NCBI GenBank assembly: GCA_036376245.1
Contig: DASVAS010000070.1
Coordinates: 1 to 64,000 of the forward strand
DNA length: 64,000 nucleotides
Origin: DATARR01 sp036376245
Lineage (GTDB): Bacteria > Acidobacteriota > Thermoanaerobaculia > Multivoradales > UBA5704
Direction: 5' to 3'
Below the pieces are notes generated by a model. The model saw only the letters and a list, made by a program, of their open reading frames with translations. It had not been told where the DNA came from and made no database searches. The position numbers and the translations under genes are program-made. Below, in pieces: positions 1-9,025 of this stretch (positions are counted from its first letter, which is position 1; every line of letters starts with the position of its first letter).

Positions 1-159
1 AGCCTTGTCGATCTGGTCGAAGGCCACGAAGCTCGCGAGACCCTTCGACGCCAGCACCCGCGTGATGGCCGCCGTCAGCGTCGTCTTGCCGTGATCGACG
101 TGGCCGATCGTGCCGACGTTGACGTGGGGCTTTGAACGCTCGAATTTTTCCTTGCCCAT
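1..159 (-). CDS. tuf: Elongation factor Tu, N-terminal part (cut by window edge)
   Basis: The first 53 codons of EF-Tu are present; the rest lies outside the window. The translation begins MGKEKFERSKPHVNVGTIGH and continues with the GTP-binding P-loop GHVDHGKTTL. EF-Tu delivers aminoacyl-tRNA to the ribosome as a GTP complex. It follows fusA on the same strand after 21 bp, the usual last position of a str operon. The start ATG (157-159) is preceded on the minus strand by a purine-rich GGGAGAGAT. Identity is certain; completeness cannot be judged. Confidence 0.96.
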   Translation of the reverse strand, partial: MGKEKFERSKPHVNVGTIGHVDHGKTTLTAAITRVLASKGLASFVAFDQIDKA

Positions 160-180
160 GATCTCTCCCTCTGCTTATCG

Positions 181-2256
181 TTAGCCGGCGGCCTTCGCCA
201 CGACTTCTTCGCTGACGTTCTTGGGGGCCTGCTCGTAAGAGGCGAACTGCATCGAGTAGTTGGCGCGGCCTTGCGACAGCGACCGCAGGTCGGTCGCGTA
301 GCCGAACATTTCCGACAGCGGCACCCTGGCCGCGATCACCTGGGCGTTGCCGCGCGCCTCCATCGACTGGATGCGCCCGCGCCGCGAGGTGACGTCGCCG
401 ATGATCTCGCCCATGTACTCCTCGGGCGTGACCACCTCGACCGCCATGATCGGCTCCATGAGCACCGGGCGCGCCCGCTTGCAGGCGTCCTGGAAGGCCA
501 TCGAGCCGGCGATCTTGAAGGCGATCTCGGACGAATCGACATCGTGATAGCTGCCGTCGTAGAGGTCGACCTCGACGCCCGTGCACGGGAAGCCCGCCAG
601 CGGACCGGTCTCCAGCGCCTCCTTGATGCCCTGGTCGATCGGCTTGATGAACTCCTTCGGGATCACGCCGCCCACGATCTTGTTGTTGAAGATGTAGTCG
701 GCTTCCGACGTCGGGCGCATGCGGATCTTGGCGTGGCCGAACTGGCCGCGGCCGCCCGTCTGCCGGACGTACCGGCCCTCGCCCTCGGCCTCCACCGTGA
801 TGGTCTCCTTGTAGGCGACCTGCGGCTTGCCGACGTTGGCGCCGACGTTGAACTCGCGCACCAGGCGGTCGGTGATGATCTCGAGGTGCAGCTCGCCCAT
901 GCCGGCGATCAGGGTCTGGCCGGTGTCCTTGTCGGTGTGGACGCGGAACGTCGGGTCCTCCTGCATCAGCTTGGCGAGCGCCACGCCCATCTTCTCCTGG
1001 TCGGCCTTGGTCTTGGGCTCGATCGCCACCTCGATCACCGGCTCGGGGAAGCTCATCGCCTCCAGCGCCACCGGGTGCTTGGGATCGCAGATGGTGTCGC
1101 CCGTGGTGACGTTCTTCAGGCCCACCGCGGCGGCGATGTCGCCGGCCCACACCTCGTTGATCTCCTCGCGCTTGTTGGCGTGCATCTTGAGGAGGCGGCC
1201 GATGCGCTCGTTGGTCCCCTTCTTGGTGTTGAGCACCGAGGTGCCCGACTCGATGTGGCCCGAGTACACCCGGAAGAACACGAGCTGGCCGACGTACGGG
1301 TCGGTCATGATCTTGAACACCAGGCCGGCGAACGGCTGGGTGTCGTCCGACTGGCGGATCACCACCTCGTCGGAGTGCGGATCGACGCCCTCGATCGGCG
1401 GGATGTCCAGCGGCGACGGCAGGTAGTCCACCACCGCGTCGAGCAGCGTCTGGACGCCCTTGTTCTTGAACGCGCTGCCGCACAGCACCGGCTGCGCCTG
1501 ATTGCTGATCGTGGCGCGGCGGAGGGCGGCCTTGAGCTCGTCGACGGTGACCTCCTCGCCGGAGAGGTACTTCTCCAGGAGCTGCTCGTCGGTCTCGGCG
1601 ATCGCCTCCACCATCTGCTCGCGCATCTTGTGGGCCTGATCGAGGTACTCCTCGGGAATGTCGACCAGCTCGTAGTCGGCCCCCATGGTCTCGGTCTTGT
1701 AGAAGATGCCCTTCATGCGGAGGAGATCGATGATGCCCTTGAACTGGTCCTCGCGGCCCCAGGGGAACTGGACCACCACCGGGTTGGCGGCGAGGCGCGT
1801 GCGCATCATCGACACCGTGCGGTCGAAGTCGGCGCCGATGCGGTCCATCTTGTTGACGAACGCGATGCGCGGCACGCGGTAGCGGTCGGCCTGGCGCCAG
1901 ACGGTCTCGGACTGCGGCTCGACGCCGGCGACGGAGTCGAACACCGCCACGGCGCCGTCGAGGACGCGCAGCGAGCGCTCCACCTCGGCCGTGAAGTCCA
2001 CGTGGCCGGGCGTGTCGATGATGTTGATCCGGTGGTTGTTCCAGAAGCAGGTCGTGGCGGCCGACGTGATCGTGATGCCGCGCTCCTGCTCCTGCACCAT
2101 CCAGTCCATGGTGGCGGTACCCTCGTGGACCTCACCAATCTTGTAGTTGACCCCCGTGTAGAAGAGGATCCGCTCGGTGGTCGTCGTCTTGCCGGCATCG
2201 ATATGCGCCATGATGCCGATGTTGCGCGTGTCTTTCAGAGGTGATTGCCGTGCCAT
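181..2256 (-). CDS. fusA: Translation elongation factor G
   Basis: This 691-residue protein is the ribosomal translocase EF-G, which moves tRNAs and mRNA after peptide bond formation using GTP. The G1 motif AHIDAGKTTT is near residue 17, followed by RGITITSA (switch I), DTPGHVDF (G3) and NKMD (G4). Length is normal for the family, and domains II-V appear complete. It lies between rpsG (42 bp upstream) and tuf (21 bp downstream), so it is part of the str operon. A long antisense open frame on the plus strand is only a high-GC shadow. Confidence 0.98.
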   Translation of the reverse strand: MARQSPLKDTRNIGIMAHIDAGKTTTTERILFYTGVNYKIGEVHEGTATMDWMVQEQERGITITSAATTCFWNNHRINIIDTPGHVDFTAEVERSLRVLDGAVAVFDSVAGVEPQSETVWRQADRYRVPRIAFVNKMDRIGADFDRTVSMMRTRLAANPVVVQFPWGREDQFKGIIDLLRMKGIFYKTETMGADYELVDIPEEYLDQAHKMREQMVEAIAETDEQLLEKYLSGEEVTVDELKAALRRATISNQAQPVLCGSAFKNKGVQTLLDAVVDYLPSPLDIPPIEGVDPHSDEVVIRQSDDTQPFAGLVFKIMTDPYVGQLVFFRVYSGHIESGTSVLNTKKGTNERIGRLLKMHANKREEINEVWAGDIAAAVGLKNVTTGDTICDPKHPVALEAMSFPEPVIEVAIEPKTKADQEKMGVALAKLMQEDPTFRVHTDKDTGQTLIAGMGELHLEIITDRLVREFNVGANVGKPQVAYKETITVEAEGEGRYVRQTGGRGQFGHAKIRMRPTSEADYIFNNKIVGGVIPKEFIKPIDQGIKEALETGPLAGFPCTGVEVDLYDGSYHDVDSSEIAFKIAGSMAFQDACKRARPVLMEPIMAVEVVTPEEYMGEIIGDVTSRRGRIQSMEARGNAQVIAARVPLSEMFGYATDLRSLSQGRANYSMQFASYEQAPKNVSEEVVAKAAG

Positions 2257-2298
2257 GGTCTGACTTCTTTCTTCTTCCGCTCTCTCAGCTGCTTCGCT

Positions 2299-2769
2299 TT
2301 ACCACCGGTAATGGGCGAAGGCCTTGTTGGCCTCGGCCATGCGGTGCGTGTCTTCCTTCTTCTTGATGGCGCCGCCGCGGTTCTCGGCCGCGTCCATGAG
2401 CTCGCCGGCCAGGCGGGCGCGCATCGTCTTCTCGCCGCGGCCCATCGCCACGGTGATGATCCAGCGCATCGACAGCGCCAGCTTGCGGGAGGGGCGCACC
2501 TCGACGGGGACCTGGTAGGTCGAACCGCCGACGCGCCGCGACTTCACCTCGACCGCGGGCTTGACGTTCTCGATCGCCTTCTTGAACACCTTCATCGGGT
2601 CGTCGTTCGTGCGCTGCCGGATGGCCTCCAGCGCGTCGTACAGAATCCGCTCGGCGACCGTCTTCTTGCCGTCCTTCATCACCACGTTGACGAACTTGGT
2701 GACGAGCTGCGAGTTGTAGAGCGGATCCGGCAGGATCTCGCGCTTCGGGACTTCTCTCCGCCTCGGCAT
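2299..2769 (-). CDS. rpsG: 30S ribosomal protein S7
   Basis: At 156 residues this matches the usual length of S7, the primary 16S rRNA-binding protein that nucleates assembly of the 30S head. The N-terminus MPRRREVPKREILPDP and the central segment FVNVVMKDGKKTVAERILYD are characteristic. The gene starts 3 bp after rpsL ends, which implies co-translation in the str operon. In many bacteria S7 represses its own operon by binding the rpsL-rpsG junction. The 3-bp gap here leaves little room for the enterobacterial structure. Confidence 0.98.
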   Translation of the reverse strand: MPRRREVPKREILPDPLYNSQLVTKFVNVVMKDGKKTVAERILYDALEAIRQRTNDDPMKVFKKAIENVKPAVEVKSRRVGGSTYQVPVEVRPSRKLALSMRWIITVAMGRGEKTMRARLAGELMDAAENRGGAIKKKEDTHRMAEANKAFAHYRW

Positions 2770-2772
2770 GTC

Positions 2773-3162
<390 letters not shown>

Positions 3163-3346
3163 GCGTCCAGATCTCCTCGACCCGTTTTGTTCCCGTGTTG
3201 TCCGCGGAGCGACACAACCCCGCCCCATCCCTTGATGGGTCGGACGGCCCATGCTCCGGCCCCGAACGGTGTTCAGGGTAAAGGTCTTCGGCTGAAGACT
3301 TAACTGCCCCCGTCCCTGGCGGGACCATCGGCAGTGAAACCCGCAG
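3163..3346 (-). promoter_or_regulatory. Long 5' leader of the str operon
   Basis: About 180 nt separate the predicted transcription start (near 3340) from rpsL. The stretch has several self-complementary blocks, for example around 3205-3262, but no coding sequence. A leader of this length could hold a ribosomal-protein feedback site. I see no match to a specific known r-protein leader. Confidence 0.4.
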
Positions 3347-3375
3347 AGTTTAACTGAGAGGCCGGCGCACGTCAA
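3347..3375 (-). promoter_or_regulatory. Sigma-70-type promoter of the str operon
   Basis: Read on the minus strand, the -35 box is TTGACG (3370-3375), the spacer is 17 bp, and the -10 box is TAAACT (3347-3352). Transcription would start near 3340 and run into rpsL. The match to the consensus is good and the position is the only sensible one for this operon. Confidence 0.65.
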
Positions 3376-3598
3376 GAGACGACCGCGCCCAGACCTTTAT
3401 ACAGGTCAGCCAGCGGGAAACGGAGTATAAGCCGGAGGGCCCTTCCCCCGCAAGAGGCCGGCGGTTTGAGCCTCCAACTCATAGAAGAAGGCGCTCACCT
3501 TCCGGCCGGACACCGGGCAAGTCGGGATGATAAACCATCTGGGGCGGGAAGGCTATTCCCGCTCTACGGCCCTTTGCCAGTCGGGCGGTCCGCCCTTC

Positions 3599-3765
3599 GA
3601 GACCTCACCCTCGGTCCCTCTCCCATCTCCCTGCCGCCCGCCCCCGGGAGAGGGAGGGCTCTGCGCTTGAGGTCTTCTTGAGATCGGCAAGATCGCTTCC
3701 TCATCGTTCCCCCTCTCCCGGTCGGGTGGGAGGGCGCTGGGAGAGGGGGCCAGGGGGTGAGGTCT
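3599..3765. repeat. Dispersed GC-rich palindromic repeat, family C (copy 1)
   Basis: The left part reads GAGACCTCACCCTCGGTCCC and the right part ends GGGGGTGAGGTCTC, so the two halves are inverted copies. Both carry the core CCCTCTCCC or its complement GGGAGAGGG. Related sequences occur at 15589-15722, 20519-20670 and 51823-51876. It occupies the space between the str operon and the downstream membrane protein gene. The rest of 3376-3796 holds only the short inverted repeat GACCTTTATACAGGTC (3391-3406) and no gene that I can support. Confidence 0.75.
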
Positions 3766-3796
3766 CGGAGGGCACGCCGCCCCGGCCAGGAGAACC

Positions 3797-5038
3797 TCAA
3801 GAAGGCCACAGCCAGAGCACCACCCCGCCCGCCGCCAGCACCGCCCCGAACAGGACCGCGATCCGCCAGAGCATCCGCCGGCTGCCCAGGAAGGCCACGA
3901 TGCCGGCCTTGAAGATGAGGTTGGACATCGCCGCGATCAGGATGGCCCGCCAGCCGTTGCCGGGGGCGAGGCCGCCCTGGTCGACCAGCCGGGAGGTGGA
4001 GAGGGTGATGGCGTCGACGTCCGTGAGGCCCGAGATGCCGGCCACTATATAGATACCGGCGGCGCCGAAGCGGTCGCGGGCGAAGGCCACGGCGAGGAGG
4101 ACGCCGGCGTAGAGGAGCCCGAAGATGATGGCCGGCTTGAGCTCCGCCGGGTTCTCCGGCTCCTGCGGCTCGGGGCCGTCCTGGTGGCCGAGCAGCCACG
4201 CCGCGGCCGAGACCGCGACGCACACCCCCAGCATGACCGCCAGGGGAGGGGCCAGCACCCGGAAGCTGCCGAACGCCACCGCCGCGATCTCCAGCAGCAC
4301 CCGCGCGAAGACCACCGTCGAGGCGATCATGACCACCAGGGCCGCGAGCCGGGAGCCCTCGGGGTCCTCCTTGGTGCGCCGGGCGTGGCTGACCGTGGTG
4401 GCCGTGCTCGAGATCATCCCGCCGAGCACGCCTCCGAGGGCGGCCCCGGCCTTGGCACCGAACAGCTTGAAGGCCACGTACCCGAGCAGGGACAGGCCCA
4501 CGATGAGCACCACCATCCACCAGATCTGGTAGGGGTTGAGGACGTCGTAGGGCCCGAACGTCCGGTCCGGCAGGATGGGGAGGATGACCAGGGCGATGAG
4601 GACGAACTGCATGATCCCCCGGATGTCCTTCTCCCCCATCCGTCCCGCGAACTGATGGAGGGGCTCCCGCAGGTGGAGCAACAGCGCCACCACGCCCCCG
4701 AGCACGACCGCCACCGGCATCGACCCGATCACCACCCAGACCCCGATGCCGTACATGACGAGCGCCGTGAACTCCGTCGTCTGCCCCGGCTCGGCCTCGC
4801 CCTTGCCGATCCGCGCCAGGTTCCCCATGGTGACCAGCAGCGCCGAGCACACCAGCCCCACCGCCACGATCCACCCGCCGAACGTCTTCCCGAGCTGCCC
4901 CGCGACGGCCCCGAACAGGGTGATGAGCGCGAACGTGCGGATCCCCGCGATGGTCGAGCCTGTGCGCTCGCGCTGGAGGCCCACCAGCAACCCCAGGCCG
5001 AGCGCGACGGCGAGCTGTATATAGATGTCGGGGATCAT
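3797..5038 (-). CDS. MgtC/SapB and DUF4010 family membrane protein
   Basis: This 413-residue integral membrane protein has about eleven hydrophobic segments. The N-terminal third resembles the MgtC/SapB domain (ALGLGLLVGLQRER, with the conserved Arg/Glu pair). The C-terminal two thirds resemble DUF4010, with GGVLGGMISSTATTV and GISGLTDVDAITLS. MgtC-like proteins are tied to growth in low magnesium and acid, but for the DUF4010 fusion no substrate is established. It stands alone between repeats. The start ATG (5036-5038) gives a clean first membrane helix. Confidence 0.85.
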   Translation of the reverse strand: MIPDIYIQLAVALGLGLLVGLQRERTGSTIAGIRTFALITLFGAVAGQLGKTFGGWIVAVGLVCSALLVTMGNLARIGKGEAEPGQTTEFTALVMYGIGVWVVIGSMPVAVVLGGVVALLLHLREPLHQFAGRMGEKDIRGIMQFVLIALVILPILPDRTFGPYDVLNPYQIWWMVVLIVGLSLLGYVAFKLFGAKAGAALGGVLGGMISSTATTVSHARRTKEDPEGSRLAALVVMIASTVVFARVLLEIAAVAFGSFRVLAPPLAVMLGVCVAVSAAAWLLGHQDGPEPQEPENPAELKPAIIFGLLYAGVLLAVAFARDRFGAAGIYIVAGISGLTDVDAITLSTSRLVDQGGLAPGNGWRAILIAAMSNLIFKAGIVAFLGSRRMLWRIAVLFGAVLAAGGVVLWLWPS

Positions 5039-5194
5039 CCCAGGCTGATTCTGCCACAGCCGCCCCGGAGCAGGCGTAGAGACGCTCCCAGACGCTCAAC
5101 GACACCGCCGCGGAGGCCACGGGGACGGCGGGGCGTCTCCTCGGAGGGTAGGCCGGCTCGGAAGGCACGGGCCTTCCTGAACGGCGAGGGTTCC

Positions 5195-5251
5195 GAACCG
5201 TGCCTTCAGGCACATCCGCGGGTAGCCCCATGGTTTCGACCTGGGGCGGCG
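5195..5251. repeat. Two-hairpin dispersed repeat, family D (copy 1)
   Basis: The unit contains a small hairpin TGCCTTCAGGCA followed by a second one, GCCCCA...TGGGGC. A close relative lies at 13574-13630. In that copy the first stem reads TCCCTTCAGGGA, so the base pair has changed on both sides and pairing is kept. Outside this unit and the promoter at 5360-5389, the gap 5039-5411 shows no gene. Confidence 0.7.
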
Positions 5252-5359
5252 GAGGGCAGAGCCTCTCCGGAAGGGCAAACGCGGTACGGCGAAGGGCGGC
5301 GTCGGTTACTCCCGCCCCCCCGCGTCAACGGCAGCGGCAGCACCTCTACCCGAAAGACG

Positions 5360-5389
5360 TTGAACCCTGGAACGCGCGTCGTTTAGTAT
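5360..5389 (+). promoter_or_regulatory. Possible promoter of the sigma/kinase operon
   Basis: TTGAAC (5360-5365) is followed after 18 bp by TAGTAT (5384-5389), so transcription would begin about 15 nt before the sigma factor ATG. GGAAC (5369-5373), a typical ECF -35 element, overlaps this region, so autoregulation by the encoded sigma factor is an alternative reading. Neither is proven by the sequence. Confidence 0.4.
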
Positions 5390-5411
5390 TCCTCCTTACC
5401 AAAGACCCCCT

Positions 5412-5987
5412 ATGGACTCGCATCGAAGCGGAAATACTTCTCTGCACTTGCTCACGCGCGCAAGAGCCGGGGACGACTCCGCTCTAACCGAACTGCTTGA
5501 ACGGTACATTCCCCGGCTCCGCCGGTGGGCATCGGGCCGCGTCCCCGGCACGGCGCGGCCGATGATCGAGACCGACGACATCGTTCAAGAGACCGTCATC
5601 CGAACACTGCGTCACCTGGAGGATTTCGACGCTCGCGGCGAGGGCGCGCTTCAGGCCTATCTCCGACAGGCCATTCGCAACCGCCTTACTGACGCCTACC
5701 GGCAATACTCTCGTCGGCTGGTGGATACCGCAGTGAACTCCGACATCCCGGGGGAGGCGCCATCTCCGTTGGAAGAGGCAATCGGTCAGCAGGCGCTCGA
5801 CCGTTACGAAGCCGCGCTGCTGCGACTCAAACCGGAGGAGCGGGAGATCATCATTCTTCGCATCGAGCTGTGCTACAGTTACAATGAAATCGCACACCTG
5901 CTCGGCAAGCCGTCCGCCGTCGCATGCCGGATGGCGGTGAGCCGCGCACTGGCGAATCTCTCCGTCGAGATGGGCCGTGCACGTTAA
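5412..5987 (+). CDS. ECF-type RNA polymerase sigma factor
   Basis: The 191-residue protein has sigma region 2 at about residues 20-90, including the acidic DDIVQET motif of region 2.2. Region 4 lies at about residues 125-185, with a helix-turn-helix around YNEIAHLLGKPSAVACRMAVSRAL. There is no region 1 or 3, as in ECF factors. Its last 11 nt overlap the start of a membrane Ser/Thr kinase gene, which argues for coupled translation and a regulatory partnership. It is the first gene of the peptide/SagB/aminotransferase unit and probably controls that unit or a wider regulon. No zinc-finger anti-sigma gene accompanies it. Confidence 0.9.
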   Translation: MDSHRSGNTSLHLLTRARAGDDSALTELLERYIPRLRRWASGRVPGTARPMIETDDIVQETVIRTLRHLEDFDARGEGALQAYLRQAIRNRLTDAYRQYSRRLVDTAVNSDIPGEAPSPLEEAIGQQALDRYEAALLRLKPEEREIIILRIELCYSYNEIAHLLGKPSAVACRMAVSRALANLSVEMGRAR

Positions 5988-8757
5988 GCACACCGAACTC
6001 CTCGAGCTTGCCTCTAGTGTGGCCGACGGTGACGCGCCCAAGTGGCCCTCACCAGTCGATGAGGTCTCTGCGCGAGTTATCGACGAGTTACGGATCATCG
6101 ACACGATCGCTCGCCTCCACCGGGAACGGCTGGCCCCGCTCATCAGTGCGGATGGCGCCGAAGACGAAACAGAGGACGCGCCCGAGATCCCGGAGGCCTG
6201 GGGCCATCTGCGCATCGTTAATCGTCTTGGTGCTGGAGGGTTCGGCGAGGTCTTCCGCGCCTGGGACACCAACCTCCAACGAGAGGTTGCACTGAAGCTG
6301 CTGCGTCCCAGCGCTGGAGGCGCGACGCGCTCGGAATCCGTACTGCATGAAGGGCAGCGTCTGGCACGCGTGTCCCACCCCAACATCGTGTCCGTCTACG
6401 GCGCTCAGCAACTCGGGGGGCGTGTCGGAATCTGGGGTGAGTTGCTGAACGGTCGCACACTGGCACAGATCGTCGAGAACGACGGCCCGCTGAGCGCGAA
6501 GGAAGCCTGTGTGGTCGGCGACGCGGTCTGCCGCGCGCTTTCCGCTGCGCACCGGCAAGGCGTGCTGCACCGCGACGTCAAGGCGCAGAACGTCATGCGG
6601 GAGAAAGGCGGCCGGATTGTCTTGATGGACTTCGGCCTCGGGCTCGATGTCAACGGCGCCGTGCAGCCCGCACGCTTGGCGGGCACGCCGCTCTATCTTG
6701 CACCGGAACTACTCGACGGAGGACGCCCCTCGGTCCGATCCGACATCTACAGTCTTGGCGTTCTCCTGTTCTATATCGTGACCGGCACGATGCCCGTGAC
6801 CGGCCGGTCGCTCGACGAGATCGCCGCCAGGCACCGGAGGGGAGAGCGGCAGCGGTTGCCTGACCTGAGGGGAGATCTGCCGGTCTCGTTCATTCGCGTA
6901 GTGGAGCGCGCGCTGGCCGTGGACCCAGCCGATCGGTTCGCGAGTTGCGGCGAGATGCAAGACGCGCTGGCGATCGCTGCCGACGGCGTGGTGCCCGGAC
7001 CGGTACGCCAGCCTGCCGCCAGGCGCATCATCGCGTTGCTTGCCGCGGCGGTCGTCGTGACCGCCGTGATCACGGCGGCAGTCGCGGTCCGCACCCGCGC
7101 ATCGGCCGTAGTTTCGCCGCCGGTCGCGGCCTCGATCGAACCGCCATCAGGCACCCGTTTTAGTGAAACAATGCGGAACGTGGCCGCGGTCTCGCCCGAT
7201 GGCCGGCACTTGGCGTTCGTGGCGACGCGCGACGGCGAAAGCCGCCTCTGGGTGCGCTCTTTGGCATCCGGAGAGGTACGCGAGTTGCCAGACACGACTG
7301 GAGCCTGCAACCCGTTCTGGTCGCCAGACAGCGCGACGCTTGCGTTCTTCTCGGGGGGGAAGGGGCTCCGCAGCGTCAGCCTCGCCGGGATCCGTTCCGA
7401 GACGCTGGCTACTATCACTGAGGAGCGCGGCGGGACTTGGAGCCGCGAGGGCGTGATCCTTTTCGCGCGCGGGCCGCGCGGCGGCCTGTTCACGGTCACG
7501 GGCAGTGGCGGGCCCCCCGAGCCGCTTCTGAAGCCTGACGCCGCCCGTGGCGAATTCGGATTCCAATGGCCGCAGTTCCTTCCGGATGGGCGGCGGTTCG
7601 TTTTCTTTGTCTGGAGCAACGATGCGCAGGTTCGCGGCATCTATCTGGGACGCCTGGGCAGTACGGAGCGAACGCGTCTCATTGGATCGGACACGAGCGG
7701 CATCGTCGCCGGCGGCCACCTGCTGGTCGTCAGTGACGGCACGCTCGCCGCCTACAGGCTCGACATGGCTAGTGGCCTGATCGTCGGCCCGGCGCAATCC
7801 TTGATCTCCAATGTCACCGCGACGCCGACCTTCCGCAGTGCCGTCACCGCGTCCGATACCGGCGTGCTGGTCTACACGCCGTCGCAGACCGGCGACGTCA
7901 CTACGCTTACGTGGTTCGACTCGTCCGGCAAGCAGCTTCAGGCGATCGAGGCGAGCGGCAGATTCAGGAACCCTGCTGTGTCAGCGGATGGCCATTACCT
8001 CGCGGTGCAGCAGTACCACGACTCAATGTCTGAACTGCGCCTGTTTGACTTGGTGCGTGGCGGAAACTTCCGCGTTCCCCATCCGTCAAACGCCGAGTTC
8101 CCCGTGTGGTCGCCCGACGGCCGGTTGACGTTTGCAGCCACCGATCGCGGCTGGCTCGACCTCTTCGTCACGCGCATCGACGGCGATTCGCACGCCCAGA
8201 AGCTGCTCCAGTCGGACGCTGACAAGATGCCGAACGACTGGTCGCCGGACGGGCGGTACCTCAGCTACACCTCGCTCTCAGCCGGCGGCGATTACGACCT
8301 CTACGTGCTGCCGGTGTCGCCGGGCGGCTCTCCGATTGCGATCTCGAACGAGGCCTTTCAGGAGGCGGACGGGCATTTCTCGACTGATGGCCGTCAACTC
8401 GCCTACGTCACCACTGCCACGGGACAAGCGGAGGTTTATGTTCGACGGTTCCCGTCGGACGGGATCGTGCGGAAGGTCTCGACAGGTGGCGGCCTCAGTC
8501 CCGCGTGGAGCGCCGACATGCTGTATTTTCTCGATCTCTCTGGACGCATCATGAGAGTCCGCGTTCCTGACAATAATCACGCCGCGATACCGGCGCCGGA
8601 AGTAGTGATGCAAGCGGACATCATCACGGCCGGCGCGTCGCGCAATCACTTTGCGCTCGCGCCTGGGGCGACCCGACTGCTCGTCAACAGCCCCGCCGCA
8701 GGCGAGCGAAGCACCAGCATCGCGGTGCTTGCGAACTGGGAGAGCCTCGTCCAATAA
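5977..8757 (+). CDS. Membrane Ser/Thr protein kinase with C-terminal TolB-like propeller
   Basis: A GTG start overlapping the sigma factor stop gives 926 residues. The kinase domain spans about residues 78-335: glycine loop GAGGFG (85-90), VALK with Lys107, HRD (198-200), DFG (218-220) and APE (242-244), all intact. A single membrane helix follows (about 351-371). The outer part is a set of PD40/WD40-like blades containing SPDG and SPDS motifs. The layout fits a sensor that binds something outside and phosphorylates cytoplasmic targets. The overlapping sigma factor is the obvious candidate target, which is inference. The first 75 residues are acidic and match nothing I recognise. Confidence 0.93.
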   Translation: MHVKHTELLELASSVADGDAPKWPSPVDEVSARVIDELRIIDTIARLHRERLAPLISADGAEDETEDAPEIPEAWGHLRIVNRLGAGGFGEVFRAWDTNLQREVALKLLRPSAGGATRSESVLHEGQRLARVSHPNIVSVYGAQQLGGRVGIWGELLNGRTLAQIVENDGPLSAKEACVVGDAVCRALSAAHRQGVLHRDVKAQNVMREKGGRIVLMDFGLGLDVNGAVQPARLAGTPLYLAPELLDGGRPSVRSDIYSLGVLLFYIVTGTMPVTGRSLDEIAARHRRGERQRLPDLRGDLPVSFIRVVERALAVDPADRFASCGEMQDALAIAADGVVPGPVRQPAARRIIALLAAAVVVTAVITAAVAVRTRASAVVSPPVAASIEPPSGTRFSETMRNVAAVSPDGRHLAFVATRDGESRLWVRSLASGEVRELPDTTGACNPFWSPDSATLAFFSGGKGLRSVSLAGIRSETLATITEERGGTWSREGVILFARGPRGGLFTVTGSGGPPEPLLKPDAARGEFGFQWPQFLPDGRRFVFFVWSNDAQVRGIYLGRLGSTERTRLIGSDTSGIVAGGHLLVVSDGTLAAYRLDMASGLIVGPAQSLISNVTATPTFRSAVTASDTGVLVYTPSQTGDVTTLTWFDSSGKQLQAIEASGRFRNPAVSADGHYLAVQQYHDSMSELRLFDLVRGGNFRVPHPSNAEFPVWSPDGRLTFAATDRGWLDLFVTRIDGDSHAQKLLQSDADKMPNDWSPDGRYLSYTSLSAGGDYDLYVLPVSPGGSPIAISNEAFQEADGHFSTDGRQLAYVTTATGQAEVYVRRFPSDGIVRKVSTGGGLSPAWSADMLYFLDLSGRIMRVRVPDNNHAAIPAPEVVMQADIITAGASRNHFALAPGATRLLVNSPAAGERSTSIAVLANWESLVQ

Positions 8758-8785
8758 CCATAACGACTGAAGGGAGGAAGACACG

Positions 8786-9022
8786 ATGCCGAACGCCCCC
8801 GAGCCACAGCTCAGCCTGAAGACCATCGTCGACGCTATCGACGTGCTGGAGACGCACTACGGCGCTATCTCCGTCACCGGTACCGATCGGGTACGGCAGA
8901 AGGCGACATTGAAGTTCCTCGCCAGTCTGAAGGAACTCGTGCAATCGTTCTGTCTGCAGGGAGCAGGCGATGACGAGGGCGAACTCGGGTATCTGAATCT
9001 GACGGGACCTCGAGGCCAGTAG
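8786..9022 (+). CDS. Small acidic peptide, candidate substrate of the adjacent SagB enzyme
   Basis: This 78-residue protein has no family I recognise. A GGAGG Shine-Dalgarno sequence lies about 9 nt upstream of the ATG. Residues 8-58 look like two amphipathic helices (SLKTIVDAIDVLETHY and ATLKFLASLKELVQSF). The tail is Gly- and acid-rich (GAGDDEGELGYLNLTGPRGQ). The only cysteine is Cys56, close to the helix-tail junction. It sits 28 bp after the kinase gene and 3 bp before the SagB-type gene. Size, two-part layout and position suit a modified-peptide precursor or a carrier peptide, but the tail lacks the Cys/Ser/Thr-rich core of azole peptides. Function is unknown. Confidence 0.75.
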   Translation: MPNAPEPQLSLKTIVDAIDVLETHYGAISVTGTDRVRQKATLKFLASLKELVQSFCLQGAGDDEGELGYLNLTGPRGQ

Positions 9023-9025
9023 GCA

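Noticed and set aside
271..2244. Long plus-strand open frame antisense to fusA
   Set aside because: High-GC codon bias produces open antisense frames across many genes here. The product is compositionally odd and fusA is certain on the other strand.
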